Origin: Ruegeria sp. ANG-R
Lineage (GTDB): Bacteria > Pseudomonadota > Alphaproteobacteria > Rhodobacterales > Rhodobacteraceae
Assembly (NCBI RefSeq): GCF_000813985.1
Contig: NZ_JWLJ01000006.1
Span: forward strand, 62,001 to 126,000
Length of the DNA stretch: 64,000 nucleotides
Reading direction: 5' to 3'
Part shown: piece after piece, positions 26,169 to 35,348 of the stretch
How the letters are laid out: each line of letters opens with the position of its first letter
Position numbering within the stretch: the first letter of the stretch is position 1
The notes under the pieces: generated by a model
Told to the model about the DNA's origin: nothing
Seen by the model: only the letters and a program-made list of their open reading frames with translations
The model's database searches: none
Program-made: the position numbers and the translations under genes

Positions 26169-27287
26169 ATGAAAATCGGCTGCCCCAAGGAAATCAAACC
26201 CCAGGAATTCCGCGTCGGAATGACCCCTAACGCTGCTGGCGAAGCTGTGGCTCGTGGCCACGAAGTCATCATTGAAACCGGTGCCGGGATGGGCTCGGGC
26301 TTTGACAACGACGCCTATGTCGCGGCAGGAGCCCGCATCGTCGACACTGCTGAAGAGGTGTTCGCCACCGCAGACATGATCGTCAAGGTCAAAGAACCCC
26401 AGGCGGTTGAGCGCAAGATGCTGCGCGAAGGCCAGTTGCTGTTCACCTATCTGCACCTGGCACCCGATCCAGACCAGACCCACGACTTGCTGGCCTCGGG
26501 CTGCACCGCGATTGCCTATGAGACTGTCACAGATGCAAACGGCGGGCTTCCTCTGCTGGCGCCGATGTCCGAGGTCGCCGGTCGTCTGGCACCGCAGGTC
26601 GGGTCCTGGACCCTGCAAAAGGCCAATGGTGGTCGCGGTGTCCTGATGGGCGGCGTCCCGGGTGTTGGCCCCGCCAAGGTGATCGTCATCGGCGGTGGCG
26701 TCGTTGGCACACATGCTGCGAAGATCGCGGCAGGTATGGGCGCCGATGTTACTGTTCTGGACCGTTCGCTACCCCGTCTGCGCTATCTGGACGACGTGTT
26801 TGGCGGCACATTCAAAAGCCAGTACTCGACCGCCGGCGCAACTGCCGAACTGATCCAGGACGCCGACATGGTCATCGGTGCGGTTCTGATCCCCGGTGCC
26901 GCAGCTCCGAAACTGATCACACGCGAGCAGCTTTCGACCATGAAGCCCGGCGCGGTTCTGGTGGACGTGGCCATCGACCAGGGCGGCTGTTTTGAGACCT
27001 CGAAAGCGACCACCCACGCCGACCCGATCTATGAAGTTGACGGCATCATGCACTACTGCGTCGCCAACATGCCGGGCGCCGTTGCCCGTACATCGACGAT
27101 CGCATTGGGCAACGCCACAATGCCGTTCATGCTGTCGCTGGCCAGCAAGGGCTGGAAACAAGCGTGTCAGGACGATCCGCACCTTCTGGCCGGCCTCAAC
27201 GTACACGCAGGTCAACTGACCTATGATGCTGTGGGCGTAGCACTGGGTATCGACGTCGTCTCTCCCGCCGAGATCGTAAGGTCGTAA
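26169..27287 (+). CDS. ald: Alanine dehydrogenase
   Basis: A 372-aa NAD-dependent enzyme that interconverts L-alanine and pyruvate plus ammonia. Seen: [20 protein letters not shown] (substrate-binding N-terminus), [10 protein letters not shown] with the catalytic His, [16 protein letters not shown], and the Rossmann loop [28 protein letters not shown] around residues 170-195. The ATG at 26169 is 6 bp after GGAG; an ATG four codons earlier lies before the Shine-Dalgarno and is rejected. Probably regulated by the divergent Lrp protein and ended by a strong terminator. Confidence 0.96.
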   Translation: MKIGCPKEIKPQEFRVGMTPNAAGEAVARGHEVIIETGAGMGSGFDNDAYVAAGARIVDTAEEVFATADMIVKVKEPQAVERKMLREGQLLFTYLHLAPDPDQTHDLLASGCTAIAYETVTDANGGLPLLAPMSEVAGRLAPQVGSWTLQKANGGRGVLMGGVPGVGPAKVIVIGGGVVGTHAAKIAAGMGADVTVLDRSLPRLRYLDDVFGGTFKSQYSTAGATAELIQDADMVIGAVLIPGAAAPKLITREQLSTMKPGAVLVDVAIDQGGCFETSKATTHADPIYEVDGIMHYCVANMPGAVARTSTIALGNATMPFMLSLASKGWKQACQDDPHLLAGLNVHAGQLTYDAVGVALGIDVVSPAEIVRS

Positions 27288-27302
27288 GGGCTCCCGCCCC
27301 TG

Positions 27303-27328
27303 AAAGCGCTCTCTGACGAGAGCGCTTT
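27303..27328 (+). terminator. Terminator after ald
   Basis: A perfect 11-bp stem (27303-27313 with 27318-27328), 4-nt loop, AAA and TTT at the base, 15 bp after the ald stop. Confidence 0.8.
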
Positions 27329-27343
27329 ACAGCATTGGGCCAA

Positions 27344-27423
27344 GCGCCGCGCCTTTGGCGCGGCGCGGTTGCACTAAGCAGCAACGCTGGAAAAACATGG
27401 GCGCCGCGCATTCTGCGCGGCGC
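27344..27423. repeat. Pair of near-identical GC hairpins
   Basis: Two perfect 10-bp hairpins share the 9-nt arm GCGCCGCGC: 27344-27353 with 27357-27366 (loop TTT), and 27401-27410 with 27414-27423 (loop TTC). They sit 34 bp apart in the ald/mscS convergent spacer. This looks like a REP-type paired element. Confidence 0.7.
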
Positions 27424-27476
27424 CGGGCCCAACCGGAGGAGGGCATTTCCAATGCCTGATCGACGGGCGGGAGGAC

Positions 27477-28283
27477 CTAGCCCTCTTTGTGAATCTCCAC
27501 CGAGTGCGGATAGGGAATCGATACGCCCTTGGCGTCAAACGCTTCCTTGATGGCCTTGGTGAGCTCGAATTTCACGTCCCAGTAATCGGCAGCGGCGCAC
27601 CACAGGCGCGCAGTCAAATCAACCGAGCTGTCACCAAGGTTCGTCACACGTACCCAAGGTTCGGGATCACCCATGATGCGGTTGTCAGCCTTGGCGACAT
27701 CCAGAATGATGCCCATCGCCTCATCCGCGCTATCCCCGTAATCTATGCCAAACACCAAATCGACCCGGCGGGTGTCATGGGCGGAATAATTGGTGATTAC
27801 CGAACCCCAGGCCTGACCGTTTGGAACGATGATCTGAACATTGTCCGGAGTCACCAGCTCCGTCGTGAACAGGTTCAGATCTTTCACCGTTCCGGCCGTG
27901 CCGCCGATATCGACATACTGACCCAGTTTGTAAGGGCGGAATACAACCAGCATAACACCGGCTGCCAGATCGCTGAGCGTTCCCTGCAACGCCAGGCCGA
28001 TGGCCAGCGACGCCGCACCCAGAATGGCGACGATACTGGTCGCTTCGATGCCGAAGATACCAAGTACGGCCACTACGACCATTGCCAGAATGGCCCATTT
28101 GACCAGACTGGCAACGAAATTCCCCAATGTCGGATCTATATGCGGCGTCGCATTAATCCGGCGGCGCACCAGACCGGCGATGGCCCCGGCCACGATCCAG
28201 CCCAGAACCAAAACGATCAATGCCTTGACCGCGCTCATGATCAGCGGACCAAATGCGCCCACCTGTGCTACAACATCTTCCAC
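27477..28283 (-). CDS. Small-conductance mechanosensitive channel (MscS family)
   Basis: A 268-aa channel, close to the usual 286 aa of MscS. Seen: three membrane segments within residues 15-110, the pore helix pattern ILGAASLAIGLALQGTLSDLAAG (TM3, about residues 80-103, shown in part), then the beta domain VFRPYKLGQYVDIGGTAGTV and the alpha/beta tail ending SIPYPHSVEIHKEG. The start is GTG at 28283, fixed by AAGGAG six bases upstream; the frame open to 28439 crosses a hairpin and has no homology. It should vent solutes on hypo-osmotic shock. Confidence 0.93.
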   Translation of the reverse strand: MEDVVAQVGAFGPLIMSAVKALIVLVLGWIVAGAIAGLVRRRINATPHIDPTLGNFVASLVKWAILAMVVVAVLGIFGIEATSIVAILGAASLAIGLALQGTLSDLAAGVMLVVFRPYKLGQYVDIGGTAGTVKDLNLFTTELVTPDNVQIIVPNGQAWGSVITNYSAHDTRRVDLVFGIDYGDSADEAMGIILDVAKADNRIMGDPEPWVRVTNLGDSSVDLTARLWCAAADYWDVKFELTKAIKEAFDAKGVSIPYPHSVEIHKEG

Positions 28284-28504
28284 GCGCTTCTCCTTTGCAC
28301 CAACAGCAAACCCGCGCCTACGGCGCGGGGTTGCCGAAAAGTTTGGGCTAATTTGACGCTCAGGTCTAGGTGCAGGATTCCCGAGTTTTCCCCCTGCTGT
28401 TCCCCAGCAAACATCGACTGACCGGTCATGCACAGACACAGACCTTACAAAAGCGCCTTAAATTGCCAGATTAACCACGACGCACGCGCACACAGGAGCC
28501 TATC

Positions 28505-29203
28505 ATGCTGGACACGACCCAATTCCCGATCATGACCAAATGGTCCCCACAATTTCCCGAACGGATTCAGCTGTACTCTTTCCCCACACCAAATGGCGTC
28601 AAAGCGTCAATTATGCTGGAAGAAACCAGTCTGCCCTATGAGGCACATCGGGTCACACTGGCGGATGCAGATGTCAAAAGCCCGGAATTTCTATCGCTGA
28701 ACCCGAACAATAAGATACCCGCAATCATTGACCCAAACGGACCGGACAATGCACCGCTTGCCCTATTTGAAAGCGGTGCGATCCTGCTGTATCTGGCCGA
28801 AAAAAGCGGCAAGCTGCTGGGGCAGAGCAAGGGGGACAAGCACCGGATCACCCAATGGGTCATGTTCCAGATGGGCGGCATCGGGCCAATGTTTGGTCAA
28901 TTGGGGTATTTTCACAAGTTCGCAGGACGCGAAATCGAAGACCCTCGCCCGCGCGAACGCTACGTATCCGAGGCAAAACGGCTGCTGGACGTTCTGGACA
29001 GGCAACTGAACGGGCAGGATTGGATTGCGGGAGAGTTCTCTGTCGCTGATATCGCGATCGCACCCTGGCTACGCGGACTGGAGTACTATGACGTGAAAGA
29101 CGTCATCGGCTGGGATGGTTACAGCAACGTGACTGGCTATCTCGACAGGTTCCTGGACAGACCCGCTGTGCAAAGGGGCCTGAATATCCCTTCGCGCGAC
29201 TAA
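28505..29203 (+). CDS. Glutathione S-transferase family protein
   Basis: A 232-aa GST. The thioredoxin-like N-domain reads RIQLYSFPTPNGVKASIMLE, with the cis-Pro motif NNKIPAI and ESGAILLYLAEK as the glutathione gamma-Glu site; the helical C-domain has AGEFSVADIAIAPWLRGLEY. The sequence resembles the YfcG/Nu-class group, which often has disulfide reductase activity, so its role may be redox rather than conjugation. AGGAG precedes the ATG. It stands alone between mscS (divergent) and ytoQ (convergent). Confidence 0.9.
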   Translation: MLDTTQFPIMTKWSPQFPERIQLYSFPTPNGVKASIMLEETSLPYEAHRVTLADADVKSPEFLSLNPNNKIPAIIDPNGPDNAPLALFESGAILLYLAEKSGKLLGQSKGDKHRITQWVMFQMGGIGPMFGQLGYFHKFAGREIEDPRPRERYVSEAKRLLDVLDRQLNGQDWIAGEFSVADIAIAPWLRGLEYYDVKDVIGWDGYSNVTGYLDRFLDRPAVQRGLNIPSRD

Positions 29204-29218
29204 AACCAAAAAAATGTT

Positions 29219-29243
29219 CGTGGCGGCGGAAACCGCCGCCACG
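29219..29243 (-). terminator. Terminator of the ytoQ gene
   Basis: An 11-bp perfect stem (29219-29229 with 29233-29243) and AAA loop. Read on the minus strand it is followed by AACATTTTTTT, so it serves the minus-strand gene; there is no T-run on the plus side. Confidence 0.8.
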
Positions 29244-29252
29244 GTGATCGGA

Positions 29253-29702
29253 TTAACCGGGTAACACCCCTGTCAGAACGTAACGCAAGATCTCGACAAC
29301 CTGAGCAGGCGCTTCTGCGACGGCCAGAGCTGCTGCATCCACCTCTTTCAGCGCGTGCTGGTGATCAGGTCCATGCAGAACGATGATCGATTTCCCCAAA
29401 GCGGCTGCGTAACCTGCATCAAAGGCGGCATTCCACTGCTTGTATTTGTCACCAAAGCGCACAACCACGACATCCGCGTCTGAAATCCCCTTGCGGGTCC
29501 GAATTGCGTTGACCATCGCACCCTTGTGATCATGCCAATACTTGTTTGGCTCCGCCCCCAGTATTGCGACACCGCAATCGTCCGAGGCGCCGTGGTCGGT
29601 AACCGGGCTGCTGAATGTCACATCCAGCCCCTGAGCTCCGTCGATAATTTGCTCACGCCAGTCCGTGTGGATTTCTCCCGAGAGATATACCTTCAGGCTC
29701 AT
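29253..29702 (-). CDS. ytoQ: YtoQ family protein
   Basis: A 149-aa protein of the YtoQ family, whose function is unknown. Seen: the start LKVYLSGEIHTDWREQI, the block TFSSPVTDHGASDDCG, NKYWHDHKGAMVNAIRTR and DADVVVVRFGDKYKQWNAAF. The order of Rossmann-like strands suggests a relative of nucleoside 2-deoxyribosyltransferases, with the SGEI and AFDAGYAAALGK regions in the expected places; that relation is inferred. No signal peptide. Terminated by the hairpin just downstream. Confidence 0.88.
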   Translation of the reverse strand: MSLKVYLSGEIHTDWREQIIDGAQGLDVTFSSPVTDHGASDDCGVAILGAEPNKYWHDHKGAMVNAIRTRKGISDADVVVVRFGDKYKQWNAAFDAGYAAALGKSIIVLHGPDHQHALKEVDAAALAVAEAPAQVVEILRYVLTGVLPG

Positions 29703-29786
29703 TGCATCCTCCGCTTTTGCTTCAGAGGCTACTTAAGACCCAATCGGCCAAAGCCCAATCGGAAAATGCGAAAACGGCCTCATACG

Positions 29787-30419
29787 TCAAATCTTGCGCG
29801 CAACCAGAAATCGGTGGGCGTCGCGGGCGGGAAAGCTGTCCTGCTCGACCAACTCAAACCCTGCCCGACGCACGGCGGCGCCCAGCTCTTGCTCGGACAG
29901 GAAGCGCACGAATGGAGCTTTTCCCAGAAACTGCATAAGCGGCAATGCCATACGAATGGCCCTGAACCGCAGGCTTGCACCGTGCAAGGGGGCGCAGAAT
30001 GTCTTTGAAATGAACAGGCCGCCCGGTTTAAGGACCGAGTTAATCTGTTTCAGGGCCCCGTCGAGGTCTTCAAGCAAATGCAGCAGATTGAAAGCCACGG
30101 CCGCGTCATATGGCCCCGCTGGCGGAGTATTCGCCTCGGCGCTTAGGAATGTGACATTCGATACGTCCTGCCGGACGGCTTGTTTTCGCCCGACGTCCAA
30201 CATAGCCTGAGATACATCAGTTGCGATGATTGAGTGCACGAACCTCGACAGGCGCAGTGCTGTCATCCCGGAGCCGCAGCCAAGCTCCAGTACATCATCT
30301 GTTTTTTGCAGATACGACGCCGTCCGTTCGAGCGTATGCTCATACGAGGCCATATCCCTGATAGGTGAACGGGCATATTTTTCGGCCACGCCATCCCAGA
30401 ATTTTTCAGCAGTCGTCAT
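29787..30419 (-). CDS. Class I SAM-dependent methyltransferase
   Basis: A 210-aa methyltransferase. Seen: motif I DDVLELGCGSGMTALRLS (residues 40-57), the acidic end of strand 2 (ATDVSQAMLDVGRKQ), motif III/IV AAVAFNLLHLLEDLDGALKQ and LKPGGLFISKTFCAP. The substrate is not evident; the N-terminal KFWDGVAEKYARSPIRD is common in small-molecule or quinone methylases. Divergent from a LysR regulator over 84 bp, so the two may be linked in regulation. Confidence 0.9.
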   Translation of the reverse strand: MTTAEKFWDGVAEKYARSPIRDMASYEHTLERTASYLQKTDDVLELGCGSGMTALRLSRFVHSIIATDVSQAMLDVGRKQAVRQDVSNVTFLSAEANTPPAGPYDAAVAFNLLHLLEDLDGALKQINSVLKPGGLFISKTFCAPLHGASLRFRAIRMALPLMQFLGKAPFVRFLSEQELGAAVRRAGFELVEQDSFPARDAHRFLVARKI

Positions 30420-30503
30420 AGGGGGTCTCCTTTGCCCCCTACGTATCTATGCACAGATCGAATAGGAATTGCCGAAAACTGCAGACCTCTTATACATATT
30501 CGC

Positions 30504-31388
30504 ATGAGCACTCTTCGTGATTTTGATTGGAACCATATCCGAGCCTTTCTCGCCACGGCCGAAACAGGCTCTTTATCTGCAGCCGCGCGCCGATTGGGAC
30601 AAACACAACCCACACTCAGCCGTCAAATCGCGGCGCTTGAGGCTGATCTGGGTGTCATGCTGTTCGAGCGCATCGGTCGGTCACTGGAAATCACGCAGGC
30701 CGGTGTCGAGTTACTGGAGCACACGCGTGAGATGGGCGAAGCCGCCAATCGCATATCGCTGGCCGCATCCGGTCAGGCGCAATCCATCGAAGGGCTGGTT
30801 CGCATCACGGCCAGTGACGTGATGGCCGCTTATATCCTGCCCGACTTGCTGCGAGATATTCGCGCGCAAGCTCCACGCCTTCGGATTGATGTAATCGCAT
30901 CAAACGACATTCGCGATTTGATGCGGCGCGAGGCGGATATCGCGATCCGGCATGTGCGCCCGGATCAACCCGATCTCATCGCGAAGCTTGTGCAGGAAGC
31001 CTCCGGGCATTTCTACGCGACGACCGAATACCTGAACCGTGCGGGGCGCCCCACTTGCAAAGGCGATCTGTCTCGGCACGAGTTTATCAGTTTCGGCGAT
31101 ACCGCCCAGATGATCGCCTATCTGAAACCGATGGGTATTGATCTGTCTGACGAGAACTTCCGCCTCGGGTCACAAAACGGGCTCGTGTCGTGGGAATATG
31201 CAAAACATGGCTTTGGGATCGCACCAATGTCTCAGGTCGTCGGGGATGCCACGACCGGGGTAGAACGTGTTCTGCCAGAGATGGAGCCGATCACCTTTCC
31301 CATCTGGCTCACAACACATCGGGAACTGCATACCAGTCGGCGCATCCGGCTGGTCTTTGATCTGTTGGCCGAGTTTCTGTCGAAATGA
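30504..31388 (+). CDS. LysR family transcriptional regulator
   Basis: A 294-aa LysR regulator. The helix-turn-helix lies in the first 60 residues (HIRAFLATAETGSLSAAARR then LGQTQPTLSRQIAALE), followed by the linker helix and a two-lobed effector domain (residues 92-290). The start at ATG 30504 fits the family; the frame is open upstream to 30432. It is divergent from the methyltransferase gene, its likely target. Effector unknown. Confidence 0.93.
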   Translation: MSTLRDFDWNHIRAFLATAETGSLSAAARRLGQTQPTLSRQIAALEADLGVMLFERIGRSLEITQAGVELLEHTREMGEAANRISLAASGQAQSIEGLVRITASDVMAAYILPDLLRDIRAQAPRLRIDVIASNDIRDLMRREADIAIRHVRPDQPDLIAKLVQEASGHFYATTEYLNRAGRPTCKGDLSRHEFISFGDTAQMIAYLKPMGIDLSDENFRLGSQNGLVSWEYAKHGFGIAPMSQVVGDATTGVERVLPEMEPITFPIWLTTHRELHTSRRIRLVFDLLAEFLSK

Positions 31389-31390
31389 AA

Positions 31391-31410
31391 AACGCGCCCG
31401 AAGGCGCGTT
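31391..31410 (+). terminator. Terminator after the LysR gene
   Basis: An 8-bp stem (31391-31398 with 31403-31410) with a stable CGAA loop right after the stop codon, before the convergent pheT end. Confidence 0.65.
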
Positions 31411-31433
31411 GTTCAAACAGCAGTCGAACGGTT

Positions 31434-33830
31434 CTATCCGCGCAGCACGCCACCCGTCGCCTTGGTGACCTTGGCGATGATCTTTTCCGCCACGGCTTCG
31501 ATATCTTTTTCCTTGAGCGTCTGCTCCGAAGGCTGCAGACGCACGGTGATCGCCAGCGATTTCTTGCCCTCGCCGAGGCTGCCGCCGATGAATTCGTCAA
31601 AGACGCGCACATCCTCGATCAGCGCCTTATCAGCCCCCGCAGCCGCATTGACCAGCGTCAGAGCCTCAACATCCGCGTCGACGACAAAGGCGAAGTCACG
31701 CTCGACCGCCTGCAGGTCACGCAATTCCAGCGCCGACCGGGTTGCTCCCGATTTACGCGGCAACGGCACCTGATCGGGCCAGATGGTGAAGGCCATCGCC
31801 GGGCCTTTGATGTCCATCGCCTGCAACACGCGGGGATGCAATTCACCAAAGACGCCCAGAACCTTTTTCGGGCCCAGACAGATCTTGCCATGTCGGCCCG
31901 GATGCCACCAGGCATCCCCGCCGCGCAGGATCTGAGCCTTGGCAGGCGCGCCAATGGCGGCCAAAACCGCCTCGGCATCCGCTTTCGCGTCATACAGATC
32001 AACCGGGCGGGACGCGCCGTGCACGTCCTTGGGACCGTTCCGACCAACAAGTAAACCGGTAATCTGCGTCTGCTGATCCCCCGGCTCACCATCATGGAAC
32101 ACCGGTCCGACCTCGAACAGAGCCAGATCGGCATAGCCGCGCGCCTGATAGCGGGCCGCCGCTTGCAGCAGACCGGGCAACAGATCGGGGCGCATATGGC
32201 TCATCTCGGACGAGATCGGGTTTTCCAGCATGGTCGTCTCGTCACCGCCGCCGAACAAAGCCGCCGACGCCTGATCGATGAACGTATAGCTGACGCATTC
32301 ATTGTATCCCAGCGCCGCGCATGTCCGCCGCGCCATCGACTGGCGGCGTTGCGTCGGCGTCATGACCGGTTTGGGGATACCCGCTGTGGTGCGCGGCAGA
32401 GGAATACCCTGCAGCTTGGTCAGGGACGCGATCCGCGCGACCTCTTCCACCAGATCGGCCTCACCCATGATATCCGGGCGCCAGCTGGGCACATGCGCCA
32501 TCTCTCCATCCAGGCGGAAGCCCAAACGGGTCAGAGTCTGCCGCTGCTCGCTCTCCGGGATGTCCATCCCGACCAGTGACTGTACCCGTGCCGCATCCAG
32601 CTTATAAGCCCGCGCGTGAACCGGTGCCTTGCCCGCTTCCACCACGTTCGAGGCCTCACCGCCGCAGATATCCAGTATCATCTGCGTCGCGTGCTCCAGC
32701 CCTTCCAGAGTATATTCCGGATCGACGCCGCGCTCGAACCGATACCGCGCATCCGAGTTGATTTTCAGAGCACGGCCCGTCAGGGCAATCTGTACATGAT
32801 CCCAGAACGCGCTTTCGAGGAAGACGTTCACCGTCTCTGCGGTGCAACCTGTTTCTTCACCGCCCATGATACCGGCGATGGATTCCGGGCCTTTGTCGTC
32901 AGAGATCACCATCATGCCGGGCTGCAGCGTGTATTCCTTCTCATCCAGCGCCACCAGCTTTTCACCACCCTCGGCACGATGCACCCGCAGATTGCCCTGC
33001 ACCTTGTCGGCATCGAACACGTGCAGCGGGCGGTTATGATCGAAGGTCATGTAGTTGGTGATATCCACCAAGGCCGAGATCGGCCGCAGGCCAATCGCCT
33101 TCAGCTGATCCTGCAGCCATTGCGGGCTGGGGCCGTTCTTCACGCCCCGGATCAGGCGCCCGGTGAAATGCGGCGCGCCATCCAGCGTGTCGTCATCAAT
33201 CGTCACCCTGATCGGGCTCTCGAAGTCACCCGGCACAGGCACATAGTCGCGAACCTTCAGCGTGCCCAGACCACGCGCCGCCAGATCGCGCGCGATCCCT
33301 GCAACACCCAGCGCATCGGGCCGGTTGGGTGTAATCGCAATCTCGATCATCGGATCGACTTTCGAGGGTTCGTTTTCCGCCAGCCAGTCAACAAACCGAT
33401 CACCGACCTCGCCCGAAGGCAGCTCGATGATACCGTCATGCTCGTCCGACAGCTCCAGCTCGCGTTCCGAGGCCATCATGCCAAAGCTTTCGACGCCGCG
33501 GATCTTGCCGACACTGATCGTCAGATCGAGACCGGGAATATACATACCCGGTTTACAGACCACGACCGTGATCCCCTCACGCGCATTGGGCGCGCCGCAG
33601 ATTATTTGCAACTCCCCTTCATCTGTGGCCACTTTACAAACACGCAGCTTGTCGGCGTCAGGATGTTTTTCGGCATGGGTCACTTTGCCCAGCGTAAAGT
33701 CCGCAAGTCGATCTGCCGGGTTCACCACCTCTTCGACTTCCAGTCCAAGGTCGGTCAGTGCCTCAACGATCTCGTCCACCGATGCATCGGTGTCGAGGTG
33801 GTCTTTCAGCCAGGAAAGCGTGAATTTCAT
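31434..33830 (-). CDS. pheT: Phenylalanine--tRNA ligase beta subunit
   Basis: A 798-aa chain of the alpha2-beta2 enzyme that charges tRNA-Phe. Domains in order: MKFTLSWLKDHLDTDASVDE start, EMAP-like tRNA-binding domain (residues 40-150, with VCKPGMYIPGLDLTISVGKI), B3/B4 editing domain (about 200-370), B5 (about 400-470), a catalytic-like core and the C-terminal anticodon-binding FDX-ACB domain (LQAVERDFAFVVDADVEA onward). Length is normal. pheS lies 2.1 kb upstream on the same strand, with three unrelated genes between. Confidence 0.97.
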   Translation of the reverse strand: MKFTLSWLKDHLDTDASVDEIVEALTDLGLEVEEVVNPADRLADFTLGKVTHAEKHPDADKLRVCKVATDEGELQIICGAPNAREGITVVVCKPGMYIPGLDLTISVGKIRGVESFGMMASERELELSDEHDGIIELPSGEVGDRFVDWLAENEPSKVDPMIEIAITPNRPDALGVAGIARDLAARGLGTLKVRDYVPVPGDFESPIRVTIDDDTLDGAPHFTGRLIRGVKNGPSPQWLQDQLKAIGLRPISALVDITNYMTFDHNRPLHVFDADKVQGNLRVHRAEGGEKLVALDEKEYTLQPGMMVISDDKGPESIAGIMGGEETGCTAETVNVFLESAFWDHVQIALTGRALKINSDARYRFERGVDPEYTLEGLEHATQMILDICGGEASNVVEAGKAPVHARAYKLDAARVQSLVGMDIPESEQRQTLTRLGFRLDGEMAHVPSWRPDIMGEADLVEEVARIASLTKLQGIPLPRTTAGIPKPVMTPTQRRQSMARRTCAALGYNECVSYTFIDQASAALFGGGDETTMLENPISSEMSHMRPDLLPGLLQAAARYQARGYADLALFEVGPVFHDGEPGDQQTQITGLLVGRNGPKDVHGASRPVDLYDAKADAEAVLAAIGAPAKAQILRGGDAWWHPGRHGKICLGPKKVLGVFGELHPRVLQAMDIKGPAMAFTIWPDQVPLPRKSGATRSALELRDLQAVERDFAFVVDADVEALTLVNAAAGADKALIEDVRVFDEFIGGSLGEGKKSLAITVRLQPSEQTLKEKDIEAVAEKIIAKVTKATGGVLRG

Positions 33831-33907
33831 CGGTCTTCATCCGCCAGTCAAACGTGGGTCAGACCGCGTGTAACGGATATTGCGCACAGGGGAAAGAGGC
33901 CGTGCGC

Positions 33908-34315
33908 CTACTTGTCCGATACCGTATTGGGCACGCTGTCCGAACCGGCAAAAACCGCCAGTATCCGCGCAATCCCCGGCCCCGGGTTCATCCCGTTATG
34001 CGGTGATCGGAACGCTTCGACAAAGGCGTCGCCCTCTTTATAGGTCTTGGTTCCGTCAGCGCCGTAATCGACGGTGATCTCGCCTTCGAGAATATAGGCC
34101 GCCAACGGCACGTCATGCTGGTGCAGCCCGGTTTGCTGGCCCGGTTGCATCGTCACGATCGCCATTGTGATCTGCGGTGTGCCCTCCGGGTATTCCAGCG
34201 GCTGACCGATGACCGAGGTTTCCGTTTTCACCAACACATCCACGGGCGGATAAGTGTCGCGGGCCGTCGCCGGTGTCGCGGCAAGGATCAATGCGCTCAG
34301 CATCAGAGGTTTCAC
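33908..34315 (-). CDS. Secreted cupin-domain protein
   Basis: A 135-aa protein with a signal peptide (MKPLMLSALILAATPATA). The body is a single cupin: motif 1 GQQTGLHQHDVPLAAYILEG with E following, then motif 2 around GDAFVEAFRSPHNGMNPG, carrying the His/Glu/His set typical for a metal site. A periplasmic sugar or metal-binding/enzymatic role is possible but unproven. It lies between pheT and the esterase gene on the same strand, 77 bp from pheT. Confidence 0.85.
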   Translation of the reverse strand: MKPLMLSALILAATPATARDTYPPVDVLVKTETSVIGQPLEYPEGTPQITMAIVTMQPGQQTGLHQHDVPLAAYILEGEITVDYGADGTKTYKEGDAFVEAFRSPHNGMNPGPGIARILAVFAGSDSVPNTVSDK

Positions 34316-34381
34316 GGGTGCAGGCTCCTGTTCATGTGGGTGATCGCAAAGGACCCCGGTTCGCTTCAGGAGTCAAACCGT

Positions 34382-35185
34382 TCAGGGGTAAACCGGCGCC
34401 CGCCCGGCCAATTCGTCCAACTGCCAGCCTATCCAGCCATGGGGGATGAAATGCCCACCGGGATGAGTATCCAGCACCACCTGTCCCTGCGCGCAATCGG
34501 TCCACTCGACCCGGCTGAGCGTCAGGAACGGCTTCACGCTCCAGTCCCCGCGCGGGGTCGCGCCGTTACAATCGAACTTGGCCTTCCATAGCGCCACCGG
34601 ATAGGTCATGTCCCCATCCGGCCCAAAGGGGAAATCCATCACCGTATCGTCCAGCCCGTGCACATGACGCACCTCGCGCGGGGCTTCCGGGCAATCCTCG
34701 GTCTGGCGGATCGAGCCTGCAACGGCCAGCAGCGCCGCGATGTCATTGCCCGACTGACAAACAAAGCGCCACGCCATCGCGCCGCCGTAAGAATAGCCCG
34801 AGACATAGATGCGTTCAGGATCAATGGGATAGCGTTTGGCCACGTCCTGTAGCACCCGATCAGCGAACGGCACGTCTGCGGTATCAGCGGTCCAGAAATT
34901 CCAGCTTTTGCCCAACCCGTTCGGAGCCACCAGTAGCACATCGCGCAGCTTGGTTGCCCCGGCGATGCGTTCATGGTTCACCACCACATCGCCCTGCCGC
35001 GCCCAGCCGTGGAAATGCAACAGCACCGGCAGAGGCGTTTCGCCATCCCAACCATCAGGTTCCAGTACGTGGTACGAGCGGTCGCCCACCTCGCAGGCGG
35101 TATCGCCGTGACAGTCAGATTTCCACGGCCCCATCGCAAAGGCCGGAGTCGCGGTCAGCAGAAGAAAAAGCAGTCGATAGATCAT
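34382..35185 (-). CDS. Secreted PHB depolymerase-like alpha/beta-hydrolase
   Basis: A 267-aa esterase with a signal peptide (MIYRLLFLLLTATPAFA). Seen: the oxyanion region LLHFHGWARQGD, the nucleophile elbow VSGYSYGGAMAW with Ser at the centre, an Asp in HVHGLDDTVMDF and the C-terminal His in HPGGHFIPHGW. The layout matches polyhydroxybutyrate depolymerase/LpqC-like and feruloyl-esterase-like proteins, so it may cleave polyesters or esters outside the cytoplasm. Start at 35185 begins the signal peptide; the frame reaches 35227. Confidence 0.85.
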   Translation of the reverse strand: MIYRLLFLLLTATPAFAMGPWKSDCHGDTACEVGDRSYHVLEPDGWDGETPLPVLLHFHGWARQGDVVVNHERIAGATKLRDVLLVAPNGLGKSWNFWTADTADVPFADRVLQDVAKRYPIDPERIYVSGYSYGGAMAWRFVCQSGNDIAALLAVAGSIRQTEDCPEAPREVRHVHGLDDTVMDFPFGPDGDMTYPVALWKAKFDCNGATPRGDWSVKPFLTLSRVEWTDCAQGQVVLDTHPGGHFIPHGWIGWQLDELAGRAPVYP

Positions 35186-35233
35186 AGGCCGGAGCCTAGC
35201 GACGTCTGCCGCGCTGTCACATAACATATTGGT

Positions 35234-35330
35234 GTAGGGTGGGGCTTCACCCCACCTTTATTCGCCACACAAACGTAGGCCGGGCTTCAGCCCGGCACCC
35301 GACGCATGGTGGGCTGAAAGCCCACCCTAC
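35234..35330. repeat. Three-hairpin REP-like element with inverted ends
   Basis: A 97-bp stretch that starts with GTAGGGTGGG and ends with its reverse complement CCCACCCTAC. Inside are three hairpins of 7-bp stems: 35238-35244/35250-35256, 35279-35285/35290-35296 and 35308-35314/35320-35326, with TTCA- or TGAA-type loops. This fits a repetitive extragenic palindrome cluster. It begins 48 bp from the esterase start. Confidence 0.75.
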
Positions 35331-35348
35331 ATCCAACTTCGCGACAAA

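Noticed and set aside
27489..28421. Plus-strand frame of 310 codons
   Set aside because: Antisense to the mscS-like gene with its strong GTG start signal.
32616..34043. Plus-strand open frame of 475 codons
   Set aside because: Lies antisense to pheT and shows no conserved domain; a high-GC shadow.
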